A stretch of 64,000 nucleotides of DNA from Devosia naphthalenivorans (lineage in GTDB: Bacteria > Pseudomonadota > Alphaproteobacteria > Rhizobiales > Devosiaceae): assembly GCF_003056355.1 (NCBI RefSeq), contig NZ_PYVW01000002.1, positions 186,001 to 250,000 on the forward strand, in the 5' to 3' direction. Under the pieces are notes generated by a model. The model was given only the letters and a program-made list of their open reading frames with translations. It searched no databases and had not been told where the DNA came from. How positions within the stretch are numbered: position 1 is the first letter of the stretch; each line of letters begins with the position of its first letter. Of the stretch, positions 8,185-16,062 are shown in pieces. A program made the position numbers and the translations under genes.

Positions 8185-8490
8185 ATGAAAATCCAGAACG
8201 TCTACCAAATTCTCCAGGAGCTTGGCTTAGTCCGCTCGCAGATGGAGTTTTCGCGGCTTTGGCTTTGTAAAAGTCCCCGATATTATTCCAGTTTGTTGGC
8301 GCGGCGGCAGGAGCCCAGCATTGGAACTTTGACTGGTCTAATATTTCGCCTACGCAACATCCTTGTGCACACTAACAAAGGCGGGGACTGGTCCGCAATA
8401 TTCACGTTGATCCAGCATCTTGAGCTCCACGTGGGAAACCGAGTGGTTATGGATACTGCTTTGCGGCAGATGCCAGATCGAAGCCGCTGA
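8185..8490 (+). CDS. Small hypothetical protein (possibly DUF6626 family)
   Basis: 101 residues. AGGAGG at 8174-8179 is five bases before the ATG at 8185, so this start is better than the GTG at 8179. The protein reads IQNVYQILQELGLVRSQMEFSRLWLCKSPRYYSSLLA and then REPSIGTLTGLIFRLR, an all-helical pattern like a truncated HTH. I recall similar proteins in rhizobial mobile elements (DUF6626) but cannot verify that. It is transcribed away from rep, so the 270-bp gap between them probably holds promoters and perhaps the replication origin. Confidence 0.62.
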   Translation: MKIQNVYQILQELGLVRSQMEFSRLWLCKSPRYYSSLLARRQEPSIGTLTGLIFRLRNILVHTNKGGDWSAIFTLIQHLELHVGNRVVMDTALRQMPDRSR

Positions 8491-8928
8491 CGAATGTGGC
8501 TGTGGCACCCTATCCAAGGGGATACTGAGCCAGTAGCATCCTTGGGTCGTAAAACCCCGATATACCCGTGCTTAGCTTCGCAGGGGCGGGACGGCTGCGA
8601 TCAAAGCTGATCTCGCAGACGGGTACATTGCAAGTTGCAATGTGCGCGTAGTGTTCAAGAATGATGATCGATGGTCCAGGCGGAACTCAGCTCTTGTGGT
8701 TGGGGCTGCTATCGACCCCAATCCGGTCAATCGAGCCTAACTCATGAAATCTTGAAAGCTGCCATTCGCTGTGGCAGGCAAGATCGGCTTTGCCCCCTTC
8801 CGGTCACAAGAATCTCGATAGGAGCTCCAGAAGCTGACGTTTGGATATACTGAGATGAGCATCTGTTTGGCTGTTACTAGCAAGGTCGTCAGGCCGCGAA
8901 GTGACTGGCGCAAATCGTCTCGCAGCAC
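8491..8928. other. Intergenic stretch without a supported gene
   Basis: No frame here has both a Shine-Dalgarno and a recognisable protein. It separates the mobility end of the island from the first catabolic operon and may be a junction between two acquisitions. Confidence 0.4.
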
Positions 8929-9657
8929 TTACCTATCCAGCGTCTGCGCGTATTGCCCTCGCGCAAAGTAGCGGTCTCTCTCTTCTTGGGTGGCTTCATG
9001 CTGGTGGGATGGTAAGTTTTCGCTAATGGAGAACGCTCTCTTGGCTGCCGGGCGCTCGAGGATCGCTTCGAACCAACGACGAAGGTGTGGGTGTTCCGGC
9101 CAGCCGAAATTAAGGACTCGGTGGGTCGCCCCGAAGAGTTTTGCCTGGACGCGGATCCAAGGCACCGTGGCGACATCAGCAATGCTATAGGCATAGCCAC
9201 CGAGGAATCTCGCCTCACCTAGCCGCGCATCGAGGAGGTCATAAAGGCGTCTCACTTCGCTGGTGAACCGATCGACTGAATATTGCTCCTTGGCGGCATA
9301 GCGGACGAAGTGATTGAACTGCCCGAAATTGGGACCCACGCCGGCCATTTGGATCATTAACCACTGTACAACCTGATAGCGCTCCATTGGTTCTACGGTC
9401 AGCAAATGCCCCGTTTTTTCCGCCAGATACATGAGGATCGCGCCCGATTCGAAGATGGTCATCGTAGCGCCGCCAGCGGCGTCGTGGTCGGCAATCACGG
9501 GCACTTTGCCGTTGGGGTTGAGAGCCTGAAAAACTTGCCCATATTGCTCGCCCCGATGCACATCGACCGGCGTGATCTTATAGTCTAGCCCGGTCTCCTC
9601 CAACATGAGAATGACCTTGGTCACATTGGGACTCGTGCTCGCGAAAAGTTCGATCAT
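8929..9657 (-). CDS. Glutathione S-transferase family protein
   Basis: 242 residues. The N-terminal thioredoxin-fold domain has the catalytic region LFASTSPNVTKVILMLEETG and the cis-proline/glutathione-binding motifs NPNGKVPVIAD and FESGAILMYLAEK. The C-terminal helical domain includes GGYAYSIADVATVPWI, the N-capping box typical of GSTs. It is most like the YfcG/Ure2p-type GSTs. Last gene of the long minus-strand operon; its start overlaps the stop of the dehydrogenase gene (ATGA). In a catabolic setting it may act as a glutathione-dependent isomerase or reductive enzyme; the substrate cannot be read. Confidence 0.88.
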   Translation of the reverse strand: MIELFASTSPNVTKVILMLEETGLDYKITPVDVHRGEQYGQVFQALNPNGKVPVIADHDAAGGATMTIFESGAILMYLAEKTGHLLTVEPMERYQVVQWLMIQMAGVGPNFGQFNHFVRYAAKEQYSVDRFTSEVRRLYDLLDARLGEARFLGGYAYSIADVATVPWIRVQAKLFGATHRVLNFGWPEHPHLRRWFEAILERPAAKRAFSISENLPSHQHEATQEERDRYFARGQYAQTLDR

Positions 9658-10601
9658 GTGAGCTGGCGTCCTTCGAGCGCTCCCAACACGGCGATAAGAT
9701 CAGCGTCGCGCGCATCGGCCAATTGCTTGATCGGCACATCTCCGACAGCGCGATTGACGCCCAGAACCAGAGCTTCAATCAGCGCGTCGTTGATCTCGGG
9801 CGCGCCGAGATCTCCGGCCCACACCTTGAGTGGCTCCTTGGCCCAGGCGAAGAATCCTGCAAGGCCATTCTCGCCACCGCCCATATGATAACTGAGATGC
9901 GGGCCCGCAATGGCGGAGCGCAGCCCCGGGCCATAGACGACCGCCGCGTCCACATCCTCCGCCGAGGCAACACCGCTCGCCACGAGAAAGGCCGCTTCGC
10001 GCCAAAGTGCGACGGTTAGGCGGGTGGCAAGGTGCCCAATGACCGGCTTGTTCAGGACCACGGCGCGCTTGCCAATGGCGTTATAGAAATTGGTCGCTTC
10101 GCGCACAGCTTCGGGATCGGTTTGGTCCCCCCCGACGATTTCCACCAGCGGGATCAGGTGCGGCGGGTTCATGGGATGGCCGATCAGCACACGCGCCGCA
10201 TGGGTCAGCCCCTGCTGCATATCCGACACCAGAAGTCCCGACGTACTGGAGGAAATGATCACATCAGCTGGCAGCACAGCGTCCAGCTCACGCAACGCCT
10301 GCCGCTTGACTTCAAGCTTTTCGAAGACGCTTTCCTGGACAAAATCTACACCGGTAAGCTCGGCAAAGCTGGTGTGAAAATTCAGTCTGTCCAACCCCGC
10401 CCCAGCCGCAATCCAACCGAGTCGTTCGAACTTAGGCCAGGCTGCCTCTACTAGTGCATTCACGCGCGCCTCGACGCCTGCATCTGAGTCGGCAACATGG
10501 ACGTCAAAACCCTTGGCAAGGAAATAGGCGGCCCAGGCGCCACCGATAGTTCCGGCGCCAGCGATGCCTATGGAGTTGATCTTGTCGAAACCACGAAACA
10601 C
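9654..10601 (-). CDS. 3-hydroxyacyl-CoA / L-carnitine dehydrogenase-type NAD enzyme
   Basis: 315 residues. An N-terminal Rossmann fold (GIAGAGTIGGAWAAYFLAKGFDVHVAD, about 12-38) is followed by the family motifs SSSTSGL (about 137-143) and GHPMNPPHLIPLVEIV, which hold the catalytic His-Asn region of 3-hydroxyacyl-CoA dehydrogenases. A shorter C-terminal domain follows. The length and single C-terminal domain fit the carnitine dehydrogenase/lambda-crystallin branch rather than the fused beta-oxidation enzyme. It oxidises a beta-hydroxy acid or its CoA ester with NAD+. It lies between IclR and GST genes in the same transcription unit. Confidence 0.85.
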   Translation of the reverse strand: MFRGFDKINSIGIAGAGTIGGAWAAYFLAKGFDVHVADSDAGVEARVNALVEAAWPKFERLGWIAAGAGLDRLNFHTSFAELTGVDFVQESVFEKLEVKRQALRELDAVLPADVIISSSTSGLLVSDMQQGLTHAARVLIGHPMNPPHLIPLVEIVGGDQTDPEAVREATNFYNAIGKRAVVLNKPVIGHLATRLTVALWREAAFLVASGVASAEDVDAAVVYGPGLRSAIAGPHLSYHMGGGENGLAGFFAWAKEPLKVWAGDLGAPEINDALIEALVLGVNRAVGDVPIKQLADARDADLIAVLGALEGRQLT

Positions 10602-10617
10602 TTAAACTATTCCCATC

Positions 10618-11418
10618 TCAATGCTTGCTCTTGCGAGGCCGGGCCGCTCGCACATCGCCGCCGGCATGCTCCGGCGAGAGCTTGGCGATGTCATTGGTAA
10701 TCTCTTCGGCCAGCGCCAGAATTTCCTCGGACAGTGATTCCTGCCGGGCAGCATCCAGAGTGGTTTCATCGACGATAAAGACGATGCTCCCCAGCACCCG
10801 GGTTTCCGCGTCAAAGATAGGCGCGCCTATCCCGACGAGCTTGGGAAATACCTCGCCCCGCGTGATGCAGACACGCTGGTCACGCAGCTTGGCCATGGTT
10901 TTGCGGAATTCATCCCAGTCTGTCCCCAATCCGCTCTCGCGGATCTGGTCAGCGTGCCAGAGCATCATGTTACGCATCTGATAGGGGGTCAGATTGGCAA
11001 GGATGGTTTTGGCCATGGCACCCCTGAACATGGGCATGGATTTGCCTCGCTCATAGAGCTGGGCCATGCGGCTATCGATCCAGAACTGGTCCGAGCACAT
11101 GACCTTGTCGCCATAATAGGCGCAGAGCATCACATTCACCGAAAGCCGTGTGCCAAAGTCCTTGATCTTGCCGTGTGCCGAGCGAAGCAGCGGATCATTT
11201 CGGCGCAATAGCCGGTCAAACTCTATGATACGCGTACCCAGCACATAGCGGCCTCCATTGGCTGGCGAAAGCAGGCCGCTTTGGCAGAGCGACTGCAGAT
11301 ACCGGTAAGCGGTGGCCTGAGATAAGTCCGCCTGTGACATAGCTTCCTCAAGCCCAATGCTCATGCAGCTCTCGTCAAAAAGATCGAGCAGAGAAAGCAT
11401 CTTGTCGAGGCTGCTCAT
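10618..11418 (-). CDS. IclR-family transcriptional regulator
   Basis: 266 residues from the ATG at 11418 (a GTG at 11439 is an alternative). The N-terminal winged helix (SSLDKMLSLLDLF...LSQATAYRYLQSLCQSGLL) is followed by the IclR effector domain (GTRIIEFDRLL; MPMFRGAMAKTILANL; ITRGEVFPKLVGIGAPIFD). It ends in a basic tail PRKSKH. Unusually it is embedded inside the operon it presumably controls, between the cupin and dehydrogenase genes. The effector is likely an intermediate of the pathway. Confidence 0.88.
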   Translation of the reverse strand: MSSLDKMLSLLDLFDESCMSIGLEEAMSQADLSQATAYRYLQSLCQSGLLSPANGGRYVLGTRIIEFDRLLRRNDPLLRSAHGKIKDFGTRLSVNVMLCAYYGDKVMCSDQFWIDSRMAQLYERGKSMPMFRGAMAKTILANLTPYQMRNMMLWHADQIRESGLGTDWDEFRKTMAKLRDQRVCITRGEVFPKLVGIGAPIFDAETRVLGSIVFIVDETTLDAARQESLSEEILALAEEITNDIAKLSPEHAGGDVRAARPRKSKH

Positions 11419-11438
11419 ACCACCTGCCTCAATTCCCA

Positions 11439-11864
11439 CTATGCCCTGGCAAACCCGACCAAGGTCGAGTCATCAACATCGGCCAAATTGACAACGATGT
11501 TATCTGGTGTCCTGCAAGTCAGCCAGATAAGCTCTTCAGTTATGCTCATATTGACTTCAACATGGTGCATATGGGGCGGCACGAAGACAAAGTCACCCTC
11601 GCTCATGTCGACGTATTCGGCATAGTTCTCGCCGAAATAAATGCGGCCCTTTCCCTTGAGCAGATAACCGCCGGTTTCCGCATCGCCGTGGTGGTGCGGC
11701 AGCGAACGGTAGCCGGGCTCATTGCTCACCCTGCCGAACCATATGCGGGTCGCAGGCGTATGGGCGGGACCCACGCCCGACACGCGGATGCAGCCACCGG
11801 ACTGTTCGGTGTTGGTGTCTTCCTGGTCCTTGCGGGTAACGACGGGAACAACTGGGGACGTCAA
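11439..11864 (-). CDS. Cupin-domain protein (paralogue of 35530-35955)
   Basis: 141 residues forming one cupin barrel. Motif 1 is LPHHHGDAETGGYLLKGKGRIYFG with two or three metal-ligand histidines and Glu. Motif 2 is EGDFVFVPPHMHHVEVNM. It is strikingly similar along its whole length to the cupin of the second catabolic block (shared ATRIWFG, GDFVFVPPHM, WLTCRTPDNIVVNL), so the two are recent paralogues. A metal-dependent dioxygenase, isomerase or decarboxylase role is possible. Its stop overlaps the alternative GTG start of the IclR gene. Confidence 0.82.
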   Translation of the reverse strand: MTSPVVPVVTRKDQEDTNTEQSGGCIRVSGVGPAHTPATRIWFGRVSNEPGYRSLPHHHGDAETGGYLLKGKGRIYFGENYAEYVDMSEGDFVFVPPHMHHVEVNMSITEELIWLTCRTPDNIVVNLADVDDSTLVGFARA

Positions 11865-11867
11865 AAT

Positions 11868-12221
11868 CTATCTCCGTTCATAATTATTGCTGGAAACCGG
11901 GCCGAGCGGCACCGGTGAAAAGGAAGTGGGCAGCATGATGCGGTTCGACATGTTGGCCAGCATCGGGCGCACCTGCCGCAGGAAGGCACGCCATTGTGGC
12001 TTGGCGGCCAGTTCCCGCCGCCGTGCCGCGCGGTCGTCGAAGCTCTCATAGCCCCACATGTGCACGATCTGATTGAGCTGGCCGATCTCAACGACGTAAT
12101 AGCCGAGCATGGTGCCGAGCGCTGCCCGCTGCAATTCCAGCCCGTCCCGCTCATAGAGGCTAAGATAGTCCTGCACTGTGTGCTCGGGATGGAGCGTGTA
12201 TTCGCGTAGTTCAACGATCAT
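11868..12221 (-). CDS. NIPSNAP-family protein
   Basis: 117 residues, a ferredoxin-like alpha/beta-barrel protein. It starts MIVELREYTLHPEHTVQDYL, contains GYYVVEIGQLNQIVHMWGYESFDDRAARRREL, and ends near NRIMLPTSFSPV, all as in NIPSNAP proteins. These small proteins often accompany catabolic operons for aromatic or terpenoid compounds; their chemistry is unclear. Packed tightly between tctA and the cupin gene. Confidence 0.85.
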   Translation of the reverse strand: MIVELREYTLHPEHTVQDYLSLYERDGLELQRAALGTMLGYYVVEIGQLNQIVHMWGYESFDDRAARRRELAAKPQWRAFLRQVRPMLANMSNRIMLPTSFSPVPLGPVSSNNYERR

Positions 12222-12237
12222 GGGAAAATCCTGAGCC

Positions 12238-13749
12238 TCAATCCGAGCCGGCGAAGTTTTCCCGCTGCTTGCGGAAGCTTGGCAGGGCGGTCATCAGCAG
12301 GAGGAGTATCGAGATGCTCAGCACCGTTGCTGAGATCGGGCGCTGGAAGAGCGAGAAGAGGTCACCCTGGGAAATCACCATGGCGCGGCGCAGGTTCTCT
12401 TCCAGCATCGGCCCGAGGATGAAGCCTAGCAGAAGTGGGATTGCCTGGAAACCTGCTCGATAGAAAAGGACGCCTATCGCTGCAAACGCGGCGAGCGCCA
12501 CAAGGTCATAGACAGACCCGCTTAGCGTATAGATGCCGATACAGCAGAAGACGACGATCGCCGGAAAGAGAATGCGCTGTGGCACGGCGAGTAGACGCAC
12601 CCAGACCCCGATCATGGGCAGGTTGATGATCACCAGCATGAGGTTGCCGATGAACATACTGGCAATGAGGCCCCAGACCACCTCGGGACGGGTGACCATG
12701 ACGTTTGGCCCAGGCTGAATGCCCTGGATGACCATGGCGCCTAGCATCAGGGCGATCACCGGGTTGGCGGGAATGCCCAGAGCCAGCAGCGGAATGAACG
12801 AGGTCTGCGCTGCAGCATTATTAGCCGCCTCGGGGCCTGCCAAGCCTTCCACGGCCCCCTCGCCAAACTGCCCAGGCTTCTTGGAAAGACGACGCTCGAT
12901 CATGTAGGAGGCGAAGGGGCTCAACACCTGGCCGGCGCCGGGCAGAATACCCAACAGAGCGCCGATAAAAGTGCCGCGCAGCGCAGCCGGCGTACCGGCC
13001 CGGAACTCGGCCTTGCTCGGCCAGAGATCGCGCATTTTGTATTTGAGGTCGAGCACCGACATCTTGTTGCCGTTGGCCAGATTGACCACAATCTCGGAGA
13101 GACCAAAAAGGCCCATTGCCACGGCGACAATGGTGATCCCTTCGGAGAGCTGCAGCACACCAAAGGTGTAGCGCTGCGCGCCCGTTTCAACGTCGGTACC
13201 GATGCAACCCAGCAGCACGCCAAAAGCGGCCATGATGAAGGCGTTGAGCACCGAGCCATTGCTGAAGACCACACAGGCAACGAGCCCGAGCACCATCAAT
13301 GAGAAATATTCAGGCGCATTGAAGTTGAGCGCGAAGCGGGCGATCGGGGGCGTAAACAACCCGATGATGATGGTGGCGATGATGCCAGCCAGAAGCGAGC
13401 TCAGCGCCGCAATGGCGAGTGCCTGCCCTGCCCGGCCCTTGCGGGCCATTTGGTGTCCATCAAGACAGGTGACTACCGAGGCGGCGTCGCCGGGGATGTT
13501 GCAGAGAATGGCGGTGGTGGAGCTACCATACTGCGCACCATAGAAAATGCCGGCCATCATAATGAGCGAGGTGACCGCGTCCAACTGGCTCGAGAACGAG
13601 AGCAGCATGGAGATGGTCGCGAGCGAACCGATGCCCGGTAGCACACCTATCATGGTGCCAAGCACGCAACCGATCAGGGCGTAAAGGAGGTTCACCGGCG
13701 TGATAGCGACGGTGAAGCCCATGATCAGAGAGTCAAAAATGCTCGTCAT
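12238..13749 (-). CDS. tctA: Tripartite tricarboxylate transporter, large permease TctA
   Basis: 503 residues, typical of TctA. About 12 membrane segments. The family signatures are present: GTMIGVLPGIGSLATISMLL (30-50), YGSSTTAILCNIPGDAASVVTCLDG (116-140), and the second copy GILPGAGQVLSPFASYMIERRL with AANNAAAQTSFIPLLALGIPANPV. It works with TctB and periplasmic TctC to import a carboxylate using an ion gradient. Order in the transcript is tctC-tctB-tctA. Confidence 0.95.
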   Translation of the reverse strand: MTSIFDSLIMGFTVAITPVNLLYALIGCVLGTMIGVLPGIGSLATISMLLSFSSQLDAVTSLIMMAGIFYGAQYGSSTTAILCNIPGDAASVVTCLDGHQMARKGRAGQALAIAALSSLLAGIIATIIIGLFTPPIARFALNFNAPEYFSLMVLGLVACVVFSNGSVLNAFIMAAFGVLLGCIGTDVETGAQRYTFGVLQLSEGITIVAVAMGLFGLSEIVVNLANGNKMSVLDLKYKMRDLWPSKAEFRAGTPAALRGTFIGALLGILPGAGQVLSPFASYMIERRLSKKPGQFGEGAVEGLAGPEAANNAAAQTSFIPLLALGIPANPVIALMLGAMVIQGIQPGPNVMVTRPEVVWGLIASMFIGNLMLVIINLPMIGVWVRLLAVPQRILFPAIVVFCCIGIYTLSGSVYDLVALAAFAAIGVLFYRAGFQAIPLLLGFILGPMLEENLRRAMVISQGDLFSLFQRPISATVLSISILLLLMTALPSFRKQRENFAGSD

Positions 13750-13752
13750 GAT

Positions 13753-14202
13753 TTAGTACCAAAAGAGGGGGAGCGGCTGGCCCAGAAGACCAATGAAAAT
13801 AGCGCACACCACAACGGCTAGAATGAACGGCGCTAAAAAGGCCTCGACACTGAACTGCTTGGTGCAGGCAACTCGAACGAGCGAAAAAACAGCAAAGGCG
13901 GTGATGAAAAGACCTGCCGGCTTGATCAGAATAGCGAACAGAACCGGCGCCAGAACGATGCTGAGAAAGGGTACAAGCTGGAAGCTAGGCGGCATCTCGC
14001 CGGTGACCCGCAGGCCTCGCAGCACCACCAGTGCCGACAAGACGACGATACAGACTCCGACCACCCGGGGCATAAAGCCCGGGCCCATTCGTGCCATGGA
14101 GCCGAAATTCAGGTCCTTGCCGAAATAGAGCGCACTGATGCCAACAATGAGCAGAAAGCTGCCACTCATTACATCCAGTGGATTCCTGATGGCGAGTTTC
14201 AA
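13753..14202 (-). CDS. tctB: Tripartite tricarboxylate transporter, small permease TctB
   Basis: 149 residues with four predicted membrane helices, the usual TctB/DUF1468 layout. The open frame continues further upstream, but that part is unlike the family. The TTG at 14202, seven bases after GGGAGG, gives a protein starting LKLAIRNPLDVMSGSFLLIVG, which is the normal TctB N-terminus, so I choose it. Three bases separate its stop from the tctA start. Confidence 0.88.
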   Translation of the reverse strand: MKLAIRNPLDVMSGSFLLIVGISALYFGKDLNFGSMARMGPGFMPRVVGVCIVVLSALVVLRGLRVTGEMPPSFQLVPFLSIVLAPVLFAILIKPAGLFITAFAVFSLVRVACTKQFSVEAFLAPFILAVVVCAIFIGLLGQPLPLFWY

Positions 14203-14225
14203 GCGGTCCTCCCTTCGCAAGTAAG

Positions 14226-14248
14226 GGGCGGGGACTGAAGCCCCGCCC
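14226..14248 (-). promoter_or_regulatory. Hairpin after the tctC stop codon
   Basis: An 8-bp GC-only stem (GGGCGGGG / CCCCGCCC) with a 7-nt loop, between tctC and tctB and without a T-run. Such hairpins after binding-protein genes stabilise the upstream mRNA or attenuate the permease genes, which gives excess binding protein. Similar hairpins occur after the other solute-binding genes at 31194 and 47880. Confidence 0.5.
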
Positions 14249-14258
14249 TTGCTTCCTG

Positions 14259-15236
14259 CTATTCGATGCGAACGCCGGCTGTGGCGATGACTTCCTCGAG
14301 CACATTGCTTTCGTTCACGAGGCGTTCGGTGAATTCCTCCGGCGAATAGTCGACAACGATCAGGCCAAGTTCGTCCCAACGCTGGGACAGTTCCGGCGTC
14401 GCCAGTGCGTTCTTGATAGCCTGGTTGAGCTTTTCGACGATCTCGGTCGGCGTGCCAGCGGGGGCATGCAGGCCGTACCAGTTCGACATCACGTTGATCT
14501 CCGGCACGCCGATTTCGGTGGCGGTCGGGACGTCCGGCAGCACGTCGTAGCGCTCCGGAGCAACCACGAACAGCGGCTTGAGATCGCCGGATTCAAAGTA
14601 GGGCATGAACGTCGCGATACCGTCGACATGCATCTGGATCTGATTGGCGATGAGTTCCGGCAGCGCCGCGCCGGTGCCGCGATAGTGCACGGCGTTCATC
14701 TGCAGGCCTGCCTTCTGCTGGAACAGTTCCGAAGCGATGTGCAGGAGGTTGCCGGCGCCCGGAGTGCCGAAGTTGATCTCGCCGGGACGGGCACGGACCA
14801 TTTCGATAAATTTTTCCGCGTTGGCGGCCGGGACCTGCGCGTTGGTGGCGAAGAACAGGTGAGCGTCAGCAACCATGGCAACATGGGCAAGATCGTTCAT
14901 CGGATCTGCCGGCATCGATGCGTAGGTGAAGGGGTTGGCGACGATCTGCGTCGCGGCCGACAGCAGCAGCGTATGGCCATCGGGCTCGGCTGCGGCGACC
15001 GAGGCCATGCCAACGTTACCAGCAGCGCCGGTGCGGTTTTCAACGATGACGCGCTGCCCGAGCTCGCTTTCCAGGGCCGGTCCGATCAGGCGCGCGATGA
15101 TGTCGGTAGTGCCGCCTGGAGCGAAGCCTAGGATTAGGTTAATTGGCTTGCTCGGATAGTCCTGCGCGAGAACGCCGGTGACTGAGGTCACGGCCAGAAG
15201 CGCTGTGGCCAGGCCCAGAATACGTTTCTTCATCAT
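14259..15236 (-). CDS. tctC: Tripartite tricarboxylate transporter, solute-binding protein TctC (Bug family)
   Basis: 325 residues. Signal peptide MMKKRILGLATALLAVTSVTG with cleavage after VLA. The Bug signatures are PSKPINLILGFAPGGTTDIIARLIGPALE and VENRTGAAGNVGMASVAAAEPDGHTLLLS. A strong GGAGGAG precedes the ATG. Captures a carboxylate in the periplasm for TctAB. The ligand is probably the substrate or an intermediate of the surrounding enzymes, but binding-pocket residues do not identify it. Confidence 0.93.
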   Translation of the reverse strand: MMKKRILGLATALLAVTSVTGVLAQDYPSKPINLILGFAPGGTTDIIARLIGPALESELGQRVIVENRTGAAGNVGMASVAAAEPDGHTLLLSAATQIVANPFTYASMPADPMNDLAHVAMVADAHLFFATNAQVPAANAEKFIEMVRARPGEINFGTPGAGNLLHIASELFQQKAGLQMNAVHYRGTGAALPELIANQIQMHVDGIATFMPYFESGDLKPLFVVAPERYDVLPDVPTATEIGVPEINVMSNWYGLHAPAGTPTEIVEKLNQAIKNALATPELSQRWDELGLIVVDYSPEEFTERLVNESNVLEEVIATAGVRIE

Positions 15237-15272
15237 TTACTCCTCCATTATGATTCTGTGAGTTGGGTCGTT

Positions 15273-16046
15273 TTAGTGAATGTGCATACCGCCATTCACG
15301 TCGATGGATGCGCCGGTGATGTAGGATGACAGCGAAGAGACCAAAAACAGGCATGCACCTGCTACTTCTTTGGCCTCCCCGAAGCGCCCGAGCAGGGTCG
15401 AGTCACAGACCGCCTTGCGCGCTTCATCGGAATAGCCGTTCTCAGTCATCGGCGAATGGATGACGCCGGGATTGACGATATTAGAGCGAATGCCGCGGCC
15501 GCCGAGTTCGCGCGCCATTGTGCGGGCGAGCGCCGTGAGTCCGCCCTTTGAGGCAGCGTAATGCGCCCCGCCCATCAGCCCGCCGCCGCGCTGCGCGGCA
15601 ATGGAAGCGATGGTAACGATGGCAGACCCGCTCTGCATGTGAGGGATGGCGGCCTGATTCATGTAGAAGGCCCCCTTGAGGTTGGTATCCAGCACGAAGG
15701 ACAGATCGTCTTCGCTGATCTCCAGCAGCGCTCGCTTCTGAACAACGCCAGCATTGTTCACCAGCGCATCAATGTGCCCCCACCGGGCCACGACCTCGTC
15801 AACCGCTTCCCCGCAGCGCGCGTTGTCGCGCACATCGCAGGCGATCGCATGGGCATTTTCGCCAATCGATTGCGCGACGGCGGTCACGAGGTCCAGATCA
15901 AGGTCCAGAAGCGCGATTTTCGCCCCCGCGTCTGCAAAGATCTGCGCCACGGCGTGTCCAATGCCACCGAATGCGCCTGCACCGGTAACAATCGCGACCT
16001 TGCCAACCAGGAGCCCCCCTACGGAAAGCGTCATATCATTACCCAT
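15273..16046 (-). CDS. Short-chain dehydrogenase/reductase (SDR)
   Basis: 257 residues, classical SDR size. NAD(P)-binding GAGAFGGIGHAVAQ (about 22-35), NNAG (about 91-94), catalytic Ser in SIAAQRGG and Tyr-x3-Lys in YAASKGG. Asp after beta-2 (ALLDLDLD) predicts NAD preference. The C-terminal DVNGGMHIH is family-typical. Likely oxidises a hydroxyl group of the imported compound. Lies between the PRISE gene and tctC in the same operon. Confidence 0.9.
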   Translation of the reverse strand: MGNDMTLSVGGLLVGKVAIVTGAGAFGGIGHAVAQIFADAGAKIALLDLDLDLVTAVAQSIGENAHAIACDVRDNARCGEAVDEVVARWGHIDALVNNAGVVQKRALLEISEDDLSFVLDTNLKGAFYMNQAAIPHMQSGSAIVTIASIAAQRGGGLMGGAHYAASKGGLTALARTMARELGGRGIRSNIVNPGVIHSPMTENGYSDEARKAVCDSTLLGRFGEAKEVAGACLFLVSSLSSYITGASIDVNGGMHIH

Positions 16047-16062
16047 TCAGCCAAAACCAACA

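Noticed and set aside
8671-8853. 60-codon open frame between the island's mobility end and the GST operon
   Set aside because: No ribosome-binding site or family resemblance.
14466-15131. 221-codon open frame opposite tctC
   Set aside because: Antisense shadow of a clear TctC gene in GC-rich DNA.
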